From the NCBI GenBank assembly GCA_043381765.1, contig JBHJMP010000708.1:1-39859 (forward strand): a stretch of DNA of 39,859 nt. Reading direction: 5' to 3'. The position numbers were made by a program, and so were the translations under genes. Every line of letters begins with the position of its first letter. The stretch's first letter is position 1. This DNA is from Collodictyon triciliatum (taxonomy: Eukaryota; CRuMs). The notes below the pieces were generated by a model that ran no database searches, had not been told where the DNA came from, and saw only the letters and a program-made list of their open reading frames with translations. Positions 1-19,418 of the stretch are shown one piece after another.

Positions 1-106
1 GTTTATTTGTTTATTTGTTTGTTTGTTTGTTTGTTTGTTTGTTTGTTTGTTTGTTTGTTTGTTTGTTTGTTTGTTTGTTTGTTTGTTTGTTTGTTTGTTT
101 GTTTGT
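1..106. repeat. (GTTT)n microsatellite
   Basis: A nearly pure GTTT tetranucleotide array opens the window and probably continues beyond it. A second TTTG array lies in a Vps34 intron at 11096-11151. The open frames through it, a Phe-Val-Cys-Leu repeat, are artefacts. Confidence 0.95.
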
Positions 107-372
107 GTATATTCATGTAAGCATCATTTTATTGTTTCAAAAATATTATGTCCCAAAATCCCTGGACATCAGGCTAATCTACAGTCTTTTTTCCGCATTC
201 TTTTTGCTGAGCCCTTGTTTTCTTTCTCTGTTTTCTTATGAAATGAAATAAATAATCATTCGACTATGTTTAGAAAAATTATTCTAATTGTTGGTTCATA
301 CCTCACATTAAGATTGTATTCAAGTTCAATTCAAAATATTTTCACATAATATATTTTATCTCAATCTCTTAG

Positions 373-2775
373 ATTATTTCTTTATTGAAATGCCGAAGTA
401 ATGTATCTATAAATACAGGTACGGTTGATGGGTCAAAGAAATATTTTGAAATTGGATTAGATAATAGGCAGCCAATTGTCGGAGACCCTCCATCATCCTG
501 CTCGTAAGTTAATCCATAAGAACATCCCAGATTCAAATTAAGTTCTTGTATGCAAACCCTCATCAACCTGCGCAAATTGATTTAGTTGATCGTTATTGTT
601 AATTGTTGCGTTTACATTTTCTTGTCAATGAAAATGTATAAAACCTGCATTGATAAATAATCCACTCTCTTGTTCGCATTTTTCTCCTAATCTTGGCTTT
701 TTTTTATCTATTTCGTTCGCAGCATATTTGAATTAGCCAACGATATTGAATTTCAATTTACTGGATATTCTATGACCCTTGAAAACAAGGAAGCTGTCGA
801 TAATGTTTTTGCATTTTCATGCAAATGGAATCCGACTATGTACTTAGTTTACTTTTACCAAATTTGTTCCAATGAAAAAAATTGTAATAAGAAAACTATC
901 AATTGGAAGAAATCCAACTTCCTGACACAAAATTAGAGGCTTTGAAACTATTCACAAGAATACCTTATAATGCGATAATCAGAAGCCATTACCAATATTA
1001 TTTTGCTCAATACCCAACATAACAATACCTCAACAGGAAAATTGCCCTTGATTGTAAATACCCTCCGATCGGATGTGACGAGATGATATTCGGGTGGACA
1101 GGAGTAAGTTACGATCAACCCATGAACACAATATACCACCAATTGTAATCGATTCTACCCAGACATATGTACTAACATAAAGCAACCAACATCTTACTTT
1201 TTTTTTTAGGGCTCAGAATCATATAACTATCCTTCAAGTGTTGGATTTCCAGCGAAAAATAAGCTCTCTCAATATGTCCTCTTTATTGTAAACTATGTAA
1301 AAGGGGTACGTGGTCTTTTATATATATAATGAGTTGTTCTCAAAGTCACTACCTTTCTGTATCAGAAAAGACCATACACATGCATATAATGGTAACAAAA
1401 AAATGTCAATAGTTTGCGGGTGCTGATGGTTTGACTGGTATGCAACTTGTCTATACTGAAAACTTGAGACCTGACGCAATCGGGTTCATGTCCTTTGGTG
1501 TTGGGATAAACGCCATCGCCTTAAAGCCTCATTCAACATCTGAGCAGGTTATTTGGAATTCATTTTCGCATATATACAATCGACAGTTTTTTTTTTGTTT
1601 TAGGATTGTTTTTCTCTCTCTTTGGTTTCATATGTCCAAGATATATTCGTGTAATGTGAGAGGCATATATGTATGATTAAAACTATTCATTGTAAAATTT
1701 TTGTATATAGGTAGTAATATAATAATAGCAATAACAATAAATTCTACGATTATAGCATAAGGATAGAAATATTATATGTAAGCACTAGGGACTAAACTAA
1801 AAAAAAATTTTAAAAAAAAAGCTAATATTTAAAGACGTTTTTAACATTCTCACTTGGCAATCCGTAGGTATCTGGGATGTGCCCAAGCACCTGTTTAAAG
1901 TCATATTTTGATAAACCGGTCACAGTCTTCAACTCGTACTTCCACATGCATTCTCTAGGGACCAGCGCCAAATCAGAGATCAAACGTAAGAACCAGGTCA
2001 TCACGCTGAGCCAAATCGATAACCCATCCTCCGGACATAGGGTAAGCCAATCTTTTTGACATAACGACCTGCCCAGACTAGAAGCACAGCTTCACCAAAA
2101 ATAAACTCAGCAATTAGCTCAAACCTTTTCATATAGACGCACGCTTTTGTGAATATCCAAACTCGTTGTATTGATTCAATTAACTCTTTGCAGAATATGG
2201 CAACAGTGAATCACGCAACAATCGAGCCAGGAGATGAAATCATCACTACGTGCAAATACGACACTTCACAAGTTTCTCTGTAAGAACCTCAATTACAACT
2301 CCAATTACAACTCCAATCACAACTCCAATCACAATCACGAAGACAATTTCAATTACAACCACAGACCCACTCTGGGCGGTCATGCAAAGAACAAGGAAAT
2401 GTGCTACAACTACATCGCATACTACCCAGCAAACCCCACTATCGCGCACTCATTCTGCGGAAACGGGCCTGTTCATTCTACATTCAGCTTTGTCGCCTCC
2501 AAAGTATGTGACCACCAGACAAGAAATGCTTCATTTTCATTCCACATAACACCATATCATACCACGCCAAACCCCTCATGCATGAATCCCCACAGGACGC
2601 CGAGACCACTCACTGCTTCGGATTTGCCAACAGCGGCGAAGCCCATCGCAACCGACTGCACCTGCACTTTGGCGGCCATGCAGGGTCGAAGGCCAATCGC
2701 ACGCACCCCGTGCCCCACATGAGGCCCACGAGGAAGGCCCCCATCAAGGCCCCAAAGCCGGCGAAGAAGAACTGA
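373..2775 (+). CDS. Copper type II ascorbate-dependent monooxygenase (DBH/PHM-like), 5' partial
   Basis: This family hydroxylates substrates such as dopamine or peptidyl-glycine using two copper sites, ascorbate and O2, usually in secretory compartments. Exons with consistent phases are 373-503, 723-839, 1037-1103, 1210-1305, 1413-1547, 1868-2041, 2194-2279, 2365-2503 and 2596-2775 (374 aa here). The first exon begins at an acceptor, so earlier exons lie upstream. Family marks in order are GCDEMIFGWTG and the following P-x4-GFP, TGMQLVYTENLRPDAIGFM, the CuM pair FHMHSLG, EPGDEIITTCKYDTS, and NKEMCYNYIAYYP, whose Met is the third CuM ligand. The CuH ligands seem lost: VHHM is VDNV and HY is NY. 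The basic C-terminal exon is the least certain part, because its opposite strand is also open. Confidence 0.87.
2280..2364 (+). repeat. Intron built of 12-bp AATTACAACTCC-type repeats
   Basis: This 85-nt intron of the copper monooxygenase gene contains about four imperfect tandem copies of AATTACAACTCC or AATCACAACTCC, and ends in AACCACAG. Reading through gives Asn-Tyr-Asn-Ser repeats in one frame. The flanking exons join in phase and in register with the enzyme family, so it is removed. Confidence 0.7.
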
Positions 2776-3589
2776 CGGCTGTGACCCGCGTCTATTCCCC
2801 ACACACACGCAGAAAGGAAAACAGTAAACATGCTCACGCGGCACCACAAATGTTGCAACATACGCATATGCTGGAGACGCTGGAAGCTACTCGCTTTGCA
2901 GGGGGCGACGCTCGTTTATTTTTTGGTTTCTGGTGTGTGGTTGTTTTTCGTCTCAATATTCTGTTTTCCAGTATTATTATTTTTTTTTTTTGAATTTGGG
3001 GAGAGGACAGGCGGAATCAAGCACCAACGCGCAGACACGGCACAGGGTGGGTGAAGGGAAGGTAGAGGCGGGGGCCTTTGGCGGCGACGCGGTGTGGGTG
3101 GGGCAGGTGAGGGTGCCCTGGCTCTGCCTGACTCTGCGGGTTTCAAGGACTAGGACAGGACTCAAAAGGATATGACAGATATGGATACCGTGAATATTTT
3201 TTTCTTTTGCTACATGACCCGGTTTTTTGGTTGTCGAATGGTGTCTAAGCGAGTCCGTCGCACCCCTGCAACTCGGCTGCCGCCAACACGGGGGCAAGTC
3301 TGCGATGTTTGAGCGAAGATATACTACATCAGATGATTGAAACCGGGGCAGAGAGATAGAGACAGATTGAGATTGAGATAGAGATAGGGATAGGGATAGA
3401 TAGACGGTCCTCAAAGCCGTATACATATATAGCTCTCCTGTATATTTCTTACTCTAACGTCGTTTGTATGCAAAAAAAGAGAAAGATAGGTAAATCAAGG
3501 GCAGAGACAACAGCGCCAGTCGTGTCAATCGCTCCAATGTGACTCGGCTTTAGGTGTGGCATAGGGTGATGCTGGTGCTGGGTGCGTAC
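2776..3589. other. GC-rich convergent intergenic region, no gene assigned
   Basis: The tails of the copper monooxygenase and PABP genes face each other here. The part up to about 3330 is as GC-rich as an exon, and several frames are open on both strands, but none resembles a known protein and no chain of exons holds together. A GAGATAG/GGGATAG-type repeat lies at about 3360-3402. The PABP 3' UTR must lie here. Confidence 0.5.
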
Positions 3590-6236
3590 CTATGAGCTGT
3601 TGGCAATGGGCACGCCGTGCTGAGCGGTGGCAAACTGATCAGCAGGACCAGCACCCAAGCTGTACTCTTCCAGGATGTTCTTGGCCTCCTCGACCTTGTT
3701 GGTGAGGGCGCCGGGCGTGTCCAGCAGGCTCACCACCTCCGAGGTGTCCATCTCCAGGATCATTCCGGTGATGCGGGTGGCCAGCTGCGGGTAGGAGGCG
3801 CTGACTCTGTGGAAAATGGCGTCACCGAGAACGCGTCGCTGCTCTTCCGTGGGGATCTGCGAGAGCTGCTGCAGACCGGCTATGACGCGCGGCAGAGAAA
3901 ATATGTATTGAACACAGCGCTTGACGTAGACATGCTGATAAGCTTATCCATTTTTTGCTTTCCCTCTTCTCTACAATGGTGAACCATGATAATGTCGAAG
4001 GAGAATAGTTGGGCATCTTACCCTGGGGAGAGGAGCCAGGAGCCGGGCCGCGGTTCAGGGCGCCGGCAGCAGCGCGGGCGTAGGACGGCGCACTTGTCCC
4101 GAACTGGAATCGACTGGCATTGGGAACGGGGGCAGAGGCGTTGATTGGGGCAGAGCTGGACGGGGCATTGCGGACGCGGGGGCCGACGGAGGTCTGGCCC
4201 GCATATGGCATGGGGTTTCCGCCGGGGCCTGCACGGGGTGCGGAGTAGCCGGGGGCGCCGCCGGCGTAGTTGGGGTTGCGAAGCGGACGCCCGCGGCCCT
4301 GCGCGTGGAAGGACTGGTGGTGGCCGCCGGCAGCTGCGGCGGGGTTGGCGTAGTAGGGGTTTCCTTGGCCGTGGCCCGGACGGGCGGCGGCGGCGGGGTT
4401 GAGGGTGGCGGGGGCCTGCGTGGAGTTGGCGGCGGGGCCGCGGCCGGGAGCCCCGGGACCTCCCATGGGCACCGAGCCCATGCCTGGGGCGTAGCGGACG
4501 GGCGGGTAGCTGTAGACCGGGCGGTGGGGCATCCCGCCGTAGTAGAGGTTGGCGGGGTACATGCCGCCGGCAGGGCCGAAGTAGGGCCCGTCCAGGCGCT
4601 GGCCGCGGGTGCTCTGCACGCTCTGCAGAAAGGCCCTTCTTTCGTCCTTGCGCTGGGCTCGCGAGACGTAGAGTGGACGCGACCAGACGAGCTTGTTGTG
4701 CATCTCACGGAGAGCGCGTTCGGCATCTTCGGCACTTTGGAAGCACACGAAGCCGAAGCCTCTGCTGCGTCCGTCCGGGCCGCGCATGATGACGGCGCTG
4801 GAGATCGGCCCGTAGGTCTTGAAGGCGTCCGTCAGCTTGACGTCGTCCACGTCGTCGTCGAGGTACTTGACGTAGAGGTTGGTGCCCTGGGTGAGAGTGT
4901 GTGGGTGTGAGTGAGTGACTGACTGAGTGACTGAGTGACTGAGTGAGTGACTGAGTGTGGCTCATACCTTGTTGAGGGCGTCGGGATTGGAAGGGTAGAT
5001 GGGCTCGCCCTTTTTCAAGGCACGAGTGCAGTAAATGCTCTTGCCACAAAGCTCGACACCGTTCATTTCTTCGATGGCCTAGAAAAGACAACTCTGGCGA
5101 TAAGCCCAAACACAATGTGTTTCGCTACATGATGCAAGTCGAGCGGCGAGAGAAGCGAAATGTAAAAGAAGGCTGCTTCTTTTCTTTTTTTTTTTTACAA
5201 TGATTCTTTCTTCGGAATGGTGCAAAGAAGGGGTAGGTTTGAGATCTACCTTAACAGCATCTTCGTGCTTCTGGAAGGAGACGAAGCCGAATCCACGAGA
5301 CTTGCCGTCAGCGACGTTGGTCACGACAAAAGGACTGATAATGGGGCCGAATTTGGAGAAGAGCTCGCCCAGCTGTGATTTTGTTGTGTTTCAGAAAGGC
5401 ACACAAATGTTCTTTTGGAAATAGCTTAAACAGTTGAAAAGAGAGGCATGGTTCGGTCATACCTTAGCTGAGTCGATGGATTCATCCAGGTTTTTGACGT
5501 AGACGTTGTTAAAGCGGACTTCAGAGGGTTGCTTCTTGGAAATAAAGTTGCCCACATAAACGATGAGCCCGTTGATCATCTTGCCGTTCACTTGGTTGAT
5601 GGCAGCTTCGGCAGACTCGAGGGTTTCGTAGTGGACGTAACCAAAGCCACGGGACTTTCCGGCCTCGTCGGTCTCGATCTTGCAGGACAGGATAGTTCCA
5701 AACATGCTGAAGGTGTCGTACAGGATCTTCTCGTCGATGCTCTTCTCAAGGTTCTTGATGAAGACGTTTCCGGCACCCGAGCGGCGGAGAGAGGGGTCGC
5801 GTTGGCTGCGCATCAGGCGGCAAGGTTGGCCGAGGATTGGGCTATAGTTTAGGTTCTCGATGGCACTCTCGGCTAAGGGAAAGGGTTTCAATAGATGAAA
5901 ACAAAATCTTAGTTTATTGCAATGCCATATTAGTATTACCGACGACAAAAGGGGGGAAAATAAAATAAAACAGTTCCTGAAGAAGAGGGGAAGGAAGAAT
6001 GGAAGAATGGAAGAATGGAAGAAAAGACAATAGCAAAGGCAAAATAACTAACCGTCAGCCTGCGATTGGAAGTTCACGTAGCCGTACTTGAGGGACATGC
6101 GGGTGATGGCATCGCGGCAGACGCGGGTGGAGTGGAGGGGACCAACAGCGCTGAAGTGCAGGAAAAGGTCGTTCTCGGTAACATCGGGTCTCAGATTGCC
6201 GACGTAGAGGGAGGTGTTTTGGAAGGGAGCGGCCAT
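3590..6236 (-). CDS. PABPC1: Poly(A)-binding protein, cytoplasmic type
   Basis: It binds mRNA poly(A) tails and links them to eIF4G and to PAM2-motif proteins in the cytoplasm. Exons on the minus strand are 6053-6236, 5463-5872, 5250-5372, 4968-5078, 4022-4886 and 3590-3879; they join in phase to 660 codons plus TAG, the usual family size. Four RRMs are visible with their RNP motifs: [40 protein letters not shown] and [15 protein letters not shown] long Pro/Gly/Ala/Asn-rich linker (about 356-565) and a C-terminal PABC domain follow. PABC carries [10 protein letters not shown] where KITGMLLE is typical, a conservative change in the peptide-binding helix. Coding DNA has very high third-position GC, unlike most neighbours, which suits a highly expressed gene. 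The start is the ATG at 6234-6236, just before the first RNP2. Confidence 0.97.
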
Positions 6237-7278
6237 TCTGCGTTTGGTGAAGGAGTGGGGAGAGGAAGTGGAGTCTTCAACGGGTTAGTTTTTGGTTGTT
6301 TTTGTTTTTTTTGTATACGTGGAGTGTGTCTGGACATTGTGAAAAACAACTGAGTGACTGGACATTTGAATTTTGGGCTTAAGGGGTGAAGGAAAAGGAC
6401 ACGTGTAACTGAGTGCTCTTGGGGAAATACAGAGCAGAGTGCTTCCAAGTGTGTCACAGTGTCTGAAGTATAAACTGAACAGAGAAGGGAGTGAAAGCTA
6501 TATATAACCCATGGCTGGTTCTGAAAATAAGACGTGGGAGTCGTTCGGATTGAAGAATACAAGGTTGTTGGATTGGTTGAAGGAATGGAGACAAGAAAAC
6601 GGGACGAGACACAGTCACAAAGTCGGAGGTAAGAGATTGGCCGCATATGGTGCATTTCTTGGAAATTTCTGGAAAGATGAATCAGTGTAAAACTGTACCA
6701 ATCAAAAACCACTAGAATTATTGCAACAGCCAGGGGCAAGACCACAAAGAAACATGGATCTGATTACTGATGGGTTTGCGAGAGTCAAAATGGTGTGTTG
6801 GTGAGAGAAAAAGAAGAATAAAAGACTGCCACGGGTTTCTGTGTTGGGCTTGAGCCACATACTCAAGGGTAATGGGTTAGAGAGGCGAGAAATTCCAGGT
6901 CTCGTATATCGGTATTAAAGAAACAAAAGTTGGCAGAAATAAGGAGCTCTGACATGGATGCATGACTCAAGCAGCCTGAGGAACTATAAAAGTGGCGGTA
7001 GGCAGGTGATTGGTCAGAGCTATCGTTCGAGGCTAGAACGTAGCGTCTTTGCCACCTTCTTCTATGCGACAGCACGGACCGGTGCGACTTTCGTGCGAGG
7101 ACAGTACGGCTCTAGGCTCTTTCACGGCTGGTGTATAGTAGCGAGAATAGGTGTTTTATATTTGAAGCCCACACAGCCATTCGCTATTGCCTCATGTATA
7201 GCCATCGACCCATAAGCAACATAAAGATGCCAGAATATGGACAAAAGTTGTCGATTAGAAGACTCGCCACGCCCAAAT
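6237..7278. other. PABP 5' flank and intergenic DNA
   Basis: This holds the PABP 5' UTR and promoter. Short open frames occur on both strands but none has splice sites, composition or motifs that would make it a credible exon. The neighbouring membrane-protein gene ends at 7279. Confidence 0.5.
6499..6507 (-). promoter_or_regulatory. Possible TATA element upstream of PABP
   Basis: A TTATATATA run on the minus strand lies about 265 nt upstream of the PABP start codon. Only its sequence and distance support it; the transcription start is unknown. Confidence 0.2.
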
Positions 7279-8085
7279 TCAAACTTTCAAATAATTAGGC
7301 CAAACATCCTTTCGTGGCCAGAATAACGCCCACACAAAAAACACGCTGGAAGCCAGGCAAATGCAAAGGAACATTAGGAAAAAAAATGCATTGATTGCGA
7401 CACATGACGCGACGAAAAAAATGGCGATCCAAAAGTGGAGTAATCCTAAAGAGAAAAAAATTGCTTCATTTGCCTTCAATGCGTTTAAATTGCCGTGTTT
7501 ATTCCATATTTGCATGGTTTCCATGAAAATATACATTTATTGCACATTCGTCGAACTGATGAAAAACTATTCTTTTTGCTATGTCTGATAAATACTACTA
7601 TAATTAACGAGATGGTAGTGACTCTGGCTGTGGTCTTGAATCTCTCATTTATGGAAAATATTTATATTAAATAAAACTCAGAACTTAATTGGCTTATTTG
7701 AATTATACAATATATAATACGAATAAATAATTCCATTATTTGTCACCACATATGTATTGGTACGAAGTAACTTGCAGATTGTGGAGGTATGGTACATCCA
7801 AGCAAGATACTGGTGGGTGAGACTTTCCTCGATAACTTCTTTCGCCACCTGCAGGTTCTCTAGTACTCAGACCTCGTGGGAAAAGAATTGTAAAAATAGG
7901 CTGAGAAAGTAATAAAAACAACAACCTCGTCTTACCTCTCTCAGGCAAGCAAAAAACCAGGCTACAGGCCAAAACACATGATGCAATCCCTGATTACCGA
8001 CTGCTTCGCCAACCAGATGTCAAGCAGCGTCCATGCAAACAATGGGCAGCAATCCAGAGCCAAAACCTCCACCATGCGGCACAAA
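7279..8085 (-). CDS. Unidentified multi-pass membrane protein, 3' part only
   Basis: I do not recognise this protein. Four minus-strand pieces chain in phase: 7998-8085, 7936-7961, 7747-7872 and 7279-7445, each bounded by GT donors and AG acceptors. The last exon follows a pyrimidine-rich acceptor and encodes about 40 mostly hydrophobic residues, enough for two membrane segments, then FWPRKDVWPNYLKV and TGA. The first piece is Trp-rich (AAWWRFWLWIAAH) and could be another membrane segment. The piece needs one leading nucleotide from an upstream exon that I could not fix; candidates lie between 8240 and 8640. The 26-nt exon and the choice of frame in the first exon are the weakest points. Confidence 0.4.
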
Positions 8086-8146
8086 CTAAAAGAGAGTAAA
8101 TTTCTTCGATAGCTAGTTTGGGCATAAATGGTCATCAGACATGTCC

Positions 8147-8216
8147 GATTCATCGGTAAAGTTTCCCCCCCCCCCTTTATTCGATTCAAAGTGCATCGAT
8201 GATTCATCGGTAAAGT
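8147..8216 (-). mobile_element. 38-bp LINE-tail insertion flanked by 16-bp target-site duplications
   Basis: GATTCATCGGTAAAGT occurs perfectly at 8147-8162 and 8201-8216. The 38 bp between them (8163-8200), read on the minus strand, contain CTTTGAATCGAATAAAGGGG with a run of eleven G. The same tail sits at the 3' end of the LINE at 28933. This looks like an extremely 5'-truncated target-primed insertion. It lies just upstream of the first assigned exon of the membrane-protein gene. Confidence 0.7.
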
Positions 8217-8715
8217 AAAGACTTAAGCTGCGCACATAGGCCCAAGCCATACGGAAACACAAACCAGAATCGCTGGTAAAGTCTATGTGTTGAGTCTAGA
8301 TGGACCGCTTATGTAGTCTGTCATTCTAAATCACATCCGAACGCAAAGACGAGCACAGCCCTTTTCCAATAATAGATAAATTTATAGAATGTCTTAATTA
8401 ATCCGAGCTTCTTTACTCCGCATTCGCTGCGTCTGCGCTGGATCAGGTTCCTTTTCCACCTGGCCTCGTTTGCAGAGGTTTATTGGGATCCACAGAAGAT
8501 GTTGTGGCAATGACAGTTTGCGAGCTACACCTGGCAATTGCTGAGACTTCTGAATCCTGAGCACTATGGTTGTGACCTTTTTGGTTGAGATCGATGCTGC
8601 CTCACAGCAGAAATGAAAATTATATGAGGGGAACATGGTGCCACTTTACTTTTCCCTTCTTGTTTTTCTTCGATTCCTTCTTGATTTTAATAGACCTACA
8701 CAATTTCCCCCATAG
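8217..8715. other. Intergenic region upstream of Vps34
   Basis: This must hold the Vps34 promoter and 5' UTR on the plus strand, and perhaps 5' exons of the minus-strand membrane-protein gene. Minus-strand frames at about 8394-8620 are open and follow an AG, but two frames compete and neither matches a family I know. Confidence 0.4.
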
Positions 8716-15296
<6,581 letters not shown>

Positions 15297-16052
15297 ATGG
15301 ACTGTTATCAGTTTTGCACTTCGCTCACCTTACTTGCCCTCCTCACCGTCGTCATAAAGATGAAAAATAAAATAAGAAGCAAAAAAATAAAATAAAATAA
15401 ATAAAAATATTATGATGACAAGAAATAGGAAAGAAATGAAGGGACATTGTCTGTTTTGCCCTCCCCCTCTTCTGTCTGGATATGTAAAACCACGCGTCCT
15501 TTTGTGTACGTTCCATAATTTCTCCAAACTAAAGCCACTATGAGATGTACTCATTAAAGTTCGATATATGTGGATTCATGCAAATGATATTGTTTTTTTT
15601 TTATCGCATATTAAAGAAAGAACGCAGACTTTCACCTGCACTGACAGCTAAACTCAAGTAGTAGATATGATTACTGCGAGATACACAGAGTTGGTTGCCG
15701 TGCAAGAGGCGAATGTCCCCATAAAAGGACAGCTTAAAAAAAATAATCAGCAAGAGCAAAGAAGTCGTGCAATAGCACTGAAAGAATATCTTCCTATCGA
15801 ACAATTTATTTTTTTTTACTTCCTTTCAGAGTGTGCAGAGTGGCGATGATTTTATTCCTATCCAACAACATTCATAATATTCCCTATATCTCTCTTGTAT
15901 GTAATGAACGTGTTTCTAATTTTGCCATGACATTAAGACTATGATACTGCAAGGGAGGTGACTATCAGCCCTAAGCTATTATACGTTTCAGTTTTGAACC
16001 ATGTCTCATCCAAATGCCTTGATTCTAACTGAATAAATAGAGAGAACGAGAC
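15297..16052. other. Vps34 3' flank and upstream region of the coiled-coil gene
   Basis: AATAAA-type runs at about 15363-15407 suit the Vps34 poly(A) site. A stretch starting with an ATG at 15667 encodes about 45 polar residues (including KKNNQQEQRSR) and might be an upstream exon of the next gene, but I found no donor that joins it in phase to 16041 or 16053. Confidence 0.4.
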
Positions 16053-18849
<2,797 letters not shown>

Positions 18850-19418
18850 AAGGGCACACACAGCAAGAGTTCCATTTCACCGACTTTTGTCTGTGTCCTC
18901 TGATTGTGCGCATATAAATACTCTTTACAACATTTACGGCTAGTGGGTTCAGTATCAGGGAGTCTTTACTACTTTTATTAACTTCTTCTTCTTCTTCTTT
19001 CTTCTTTCTTCTTTCTTCTTTCTTATGTTATTTTTTGAACGAAGTCCAGAGATATGAAATAACAGAACAAAAGCAGCTTGTCTACCTCTTCACATAATTA
19101 GTCAATAGCTGTGAATAAATATCAATGCGATTCACTCGTTCACTTTGTTTCCTCTCAAACTTCAACTTATTTTAGTGTGCATGTCGTTTGTTTCATGACC
19201 ACTTTCCAATTGACAGCCATTTGCTTTTCATCCATTTATTCTTTGTCACTTAAAAGATAGTATACTTTCCAACAAAACAGTGCAACTCGTTTGTTTGATC
19301 TTGTGGGCTGTTATATATATATACTATCACCTTTATTTTTTAAGTTTTTTTTCTCTATTCTATCTCTTTTTGTTTCCGCTTTGTTTTTCTACCTTGTCTG
19401 ATGACAGCGCCCTAGAGA
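18850..19418. other. Intergenic region between coiled-coil gene and ITPA
   Basis: It holds a CTT/CTTTCTT array at about 18985-19023 and a pyrimidine-rich stretch before the ITPA start. I see no exon here. Confidence 0.6.

Noticed and set aside
2977-3426. 149-codon minus-strand frame with a Ser/Leu-Ser-Gln start
   Set aside because: Its N-terminal part is translated from a GATAGA repeat; no splice signals or family match.
4145-4910. Long plus-strand frames opposite PABP
   Set aside because: Antisense shadows of the GC-rich PABP linker and RRM4 exon; they lack recognisable domains.
15667-15849. First exon of the coiled-coil gene at the ATG of 15667
   Set aside because: No GT donor joins it in phase to the next supported exon; left as a possibility only.
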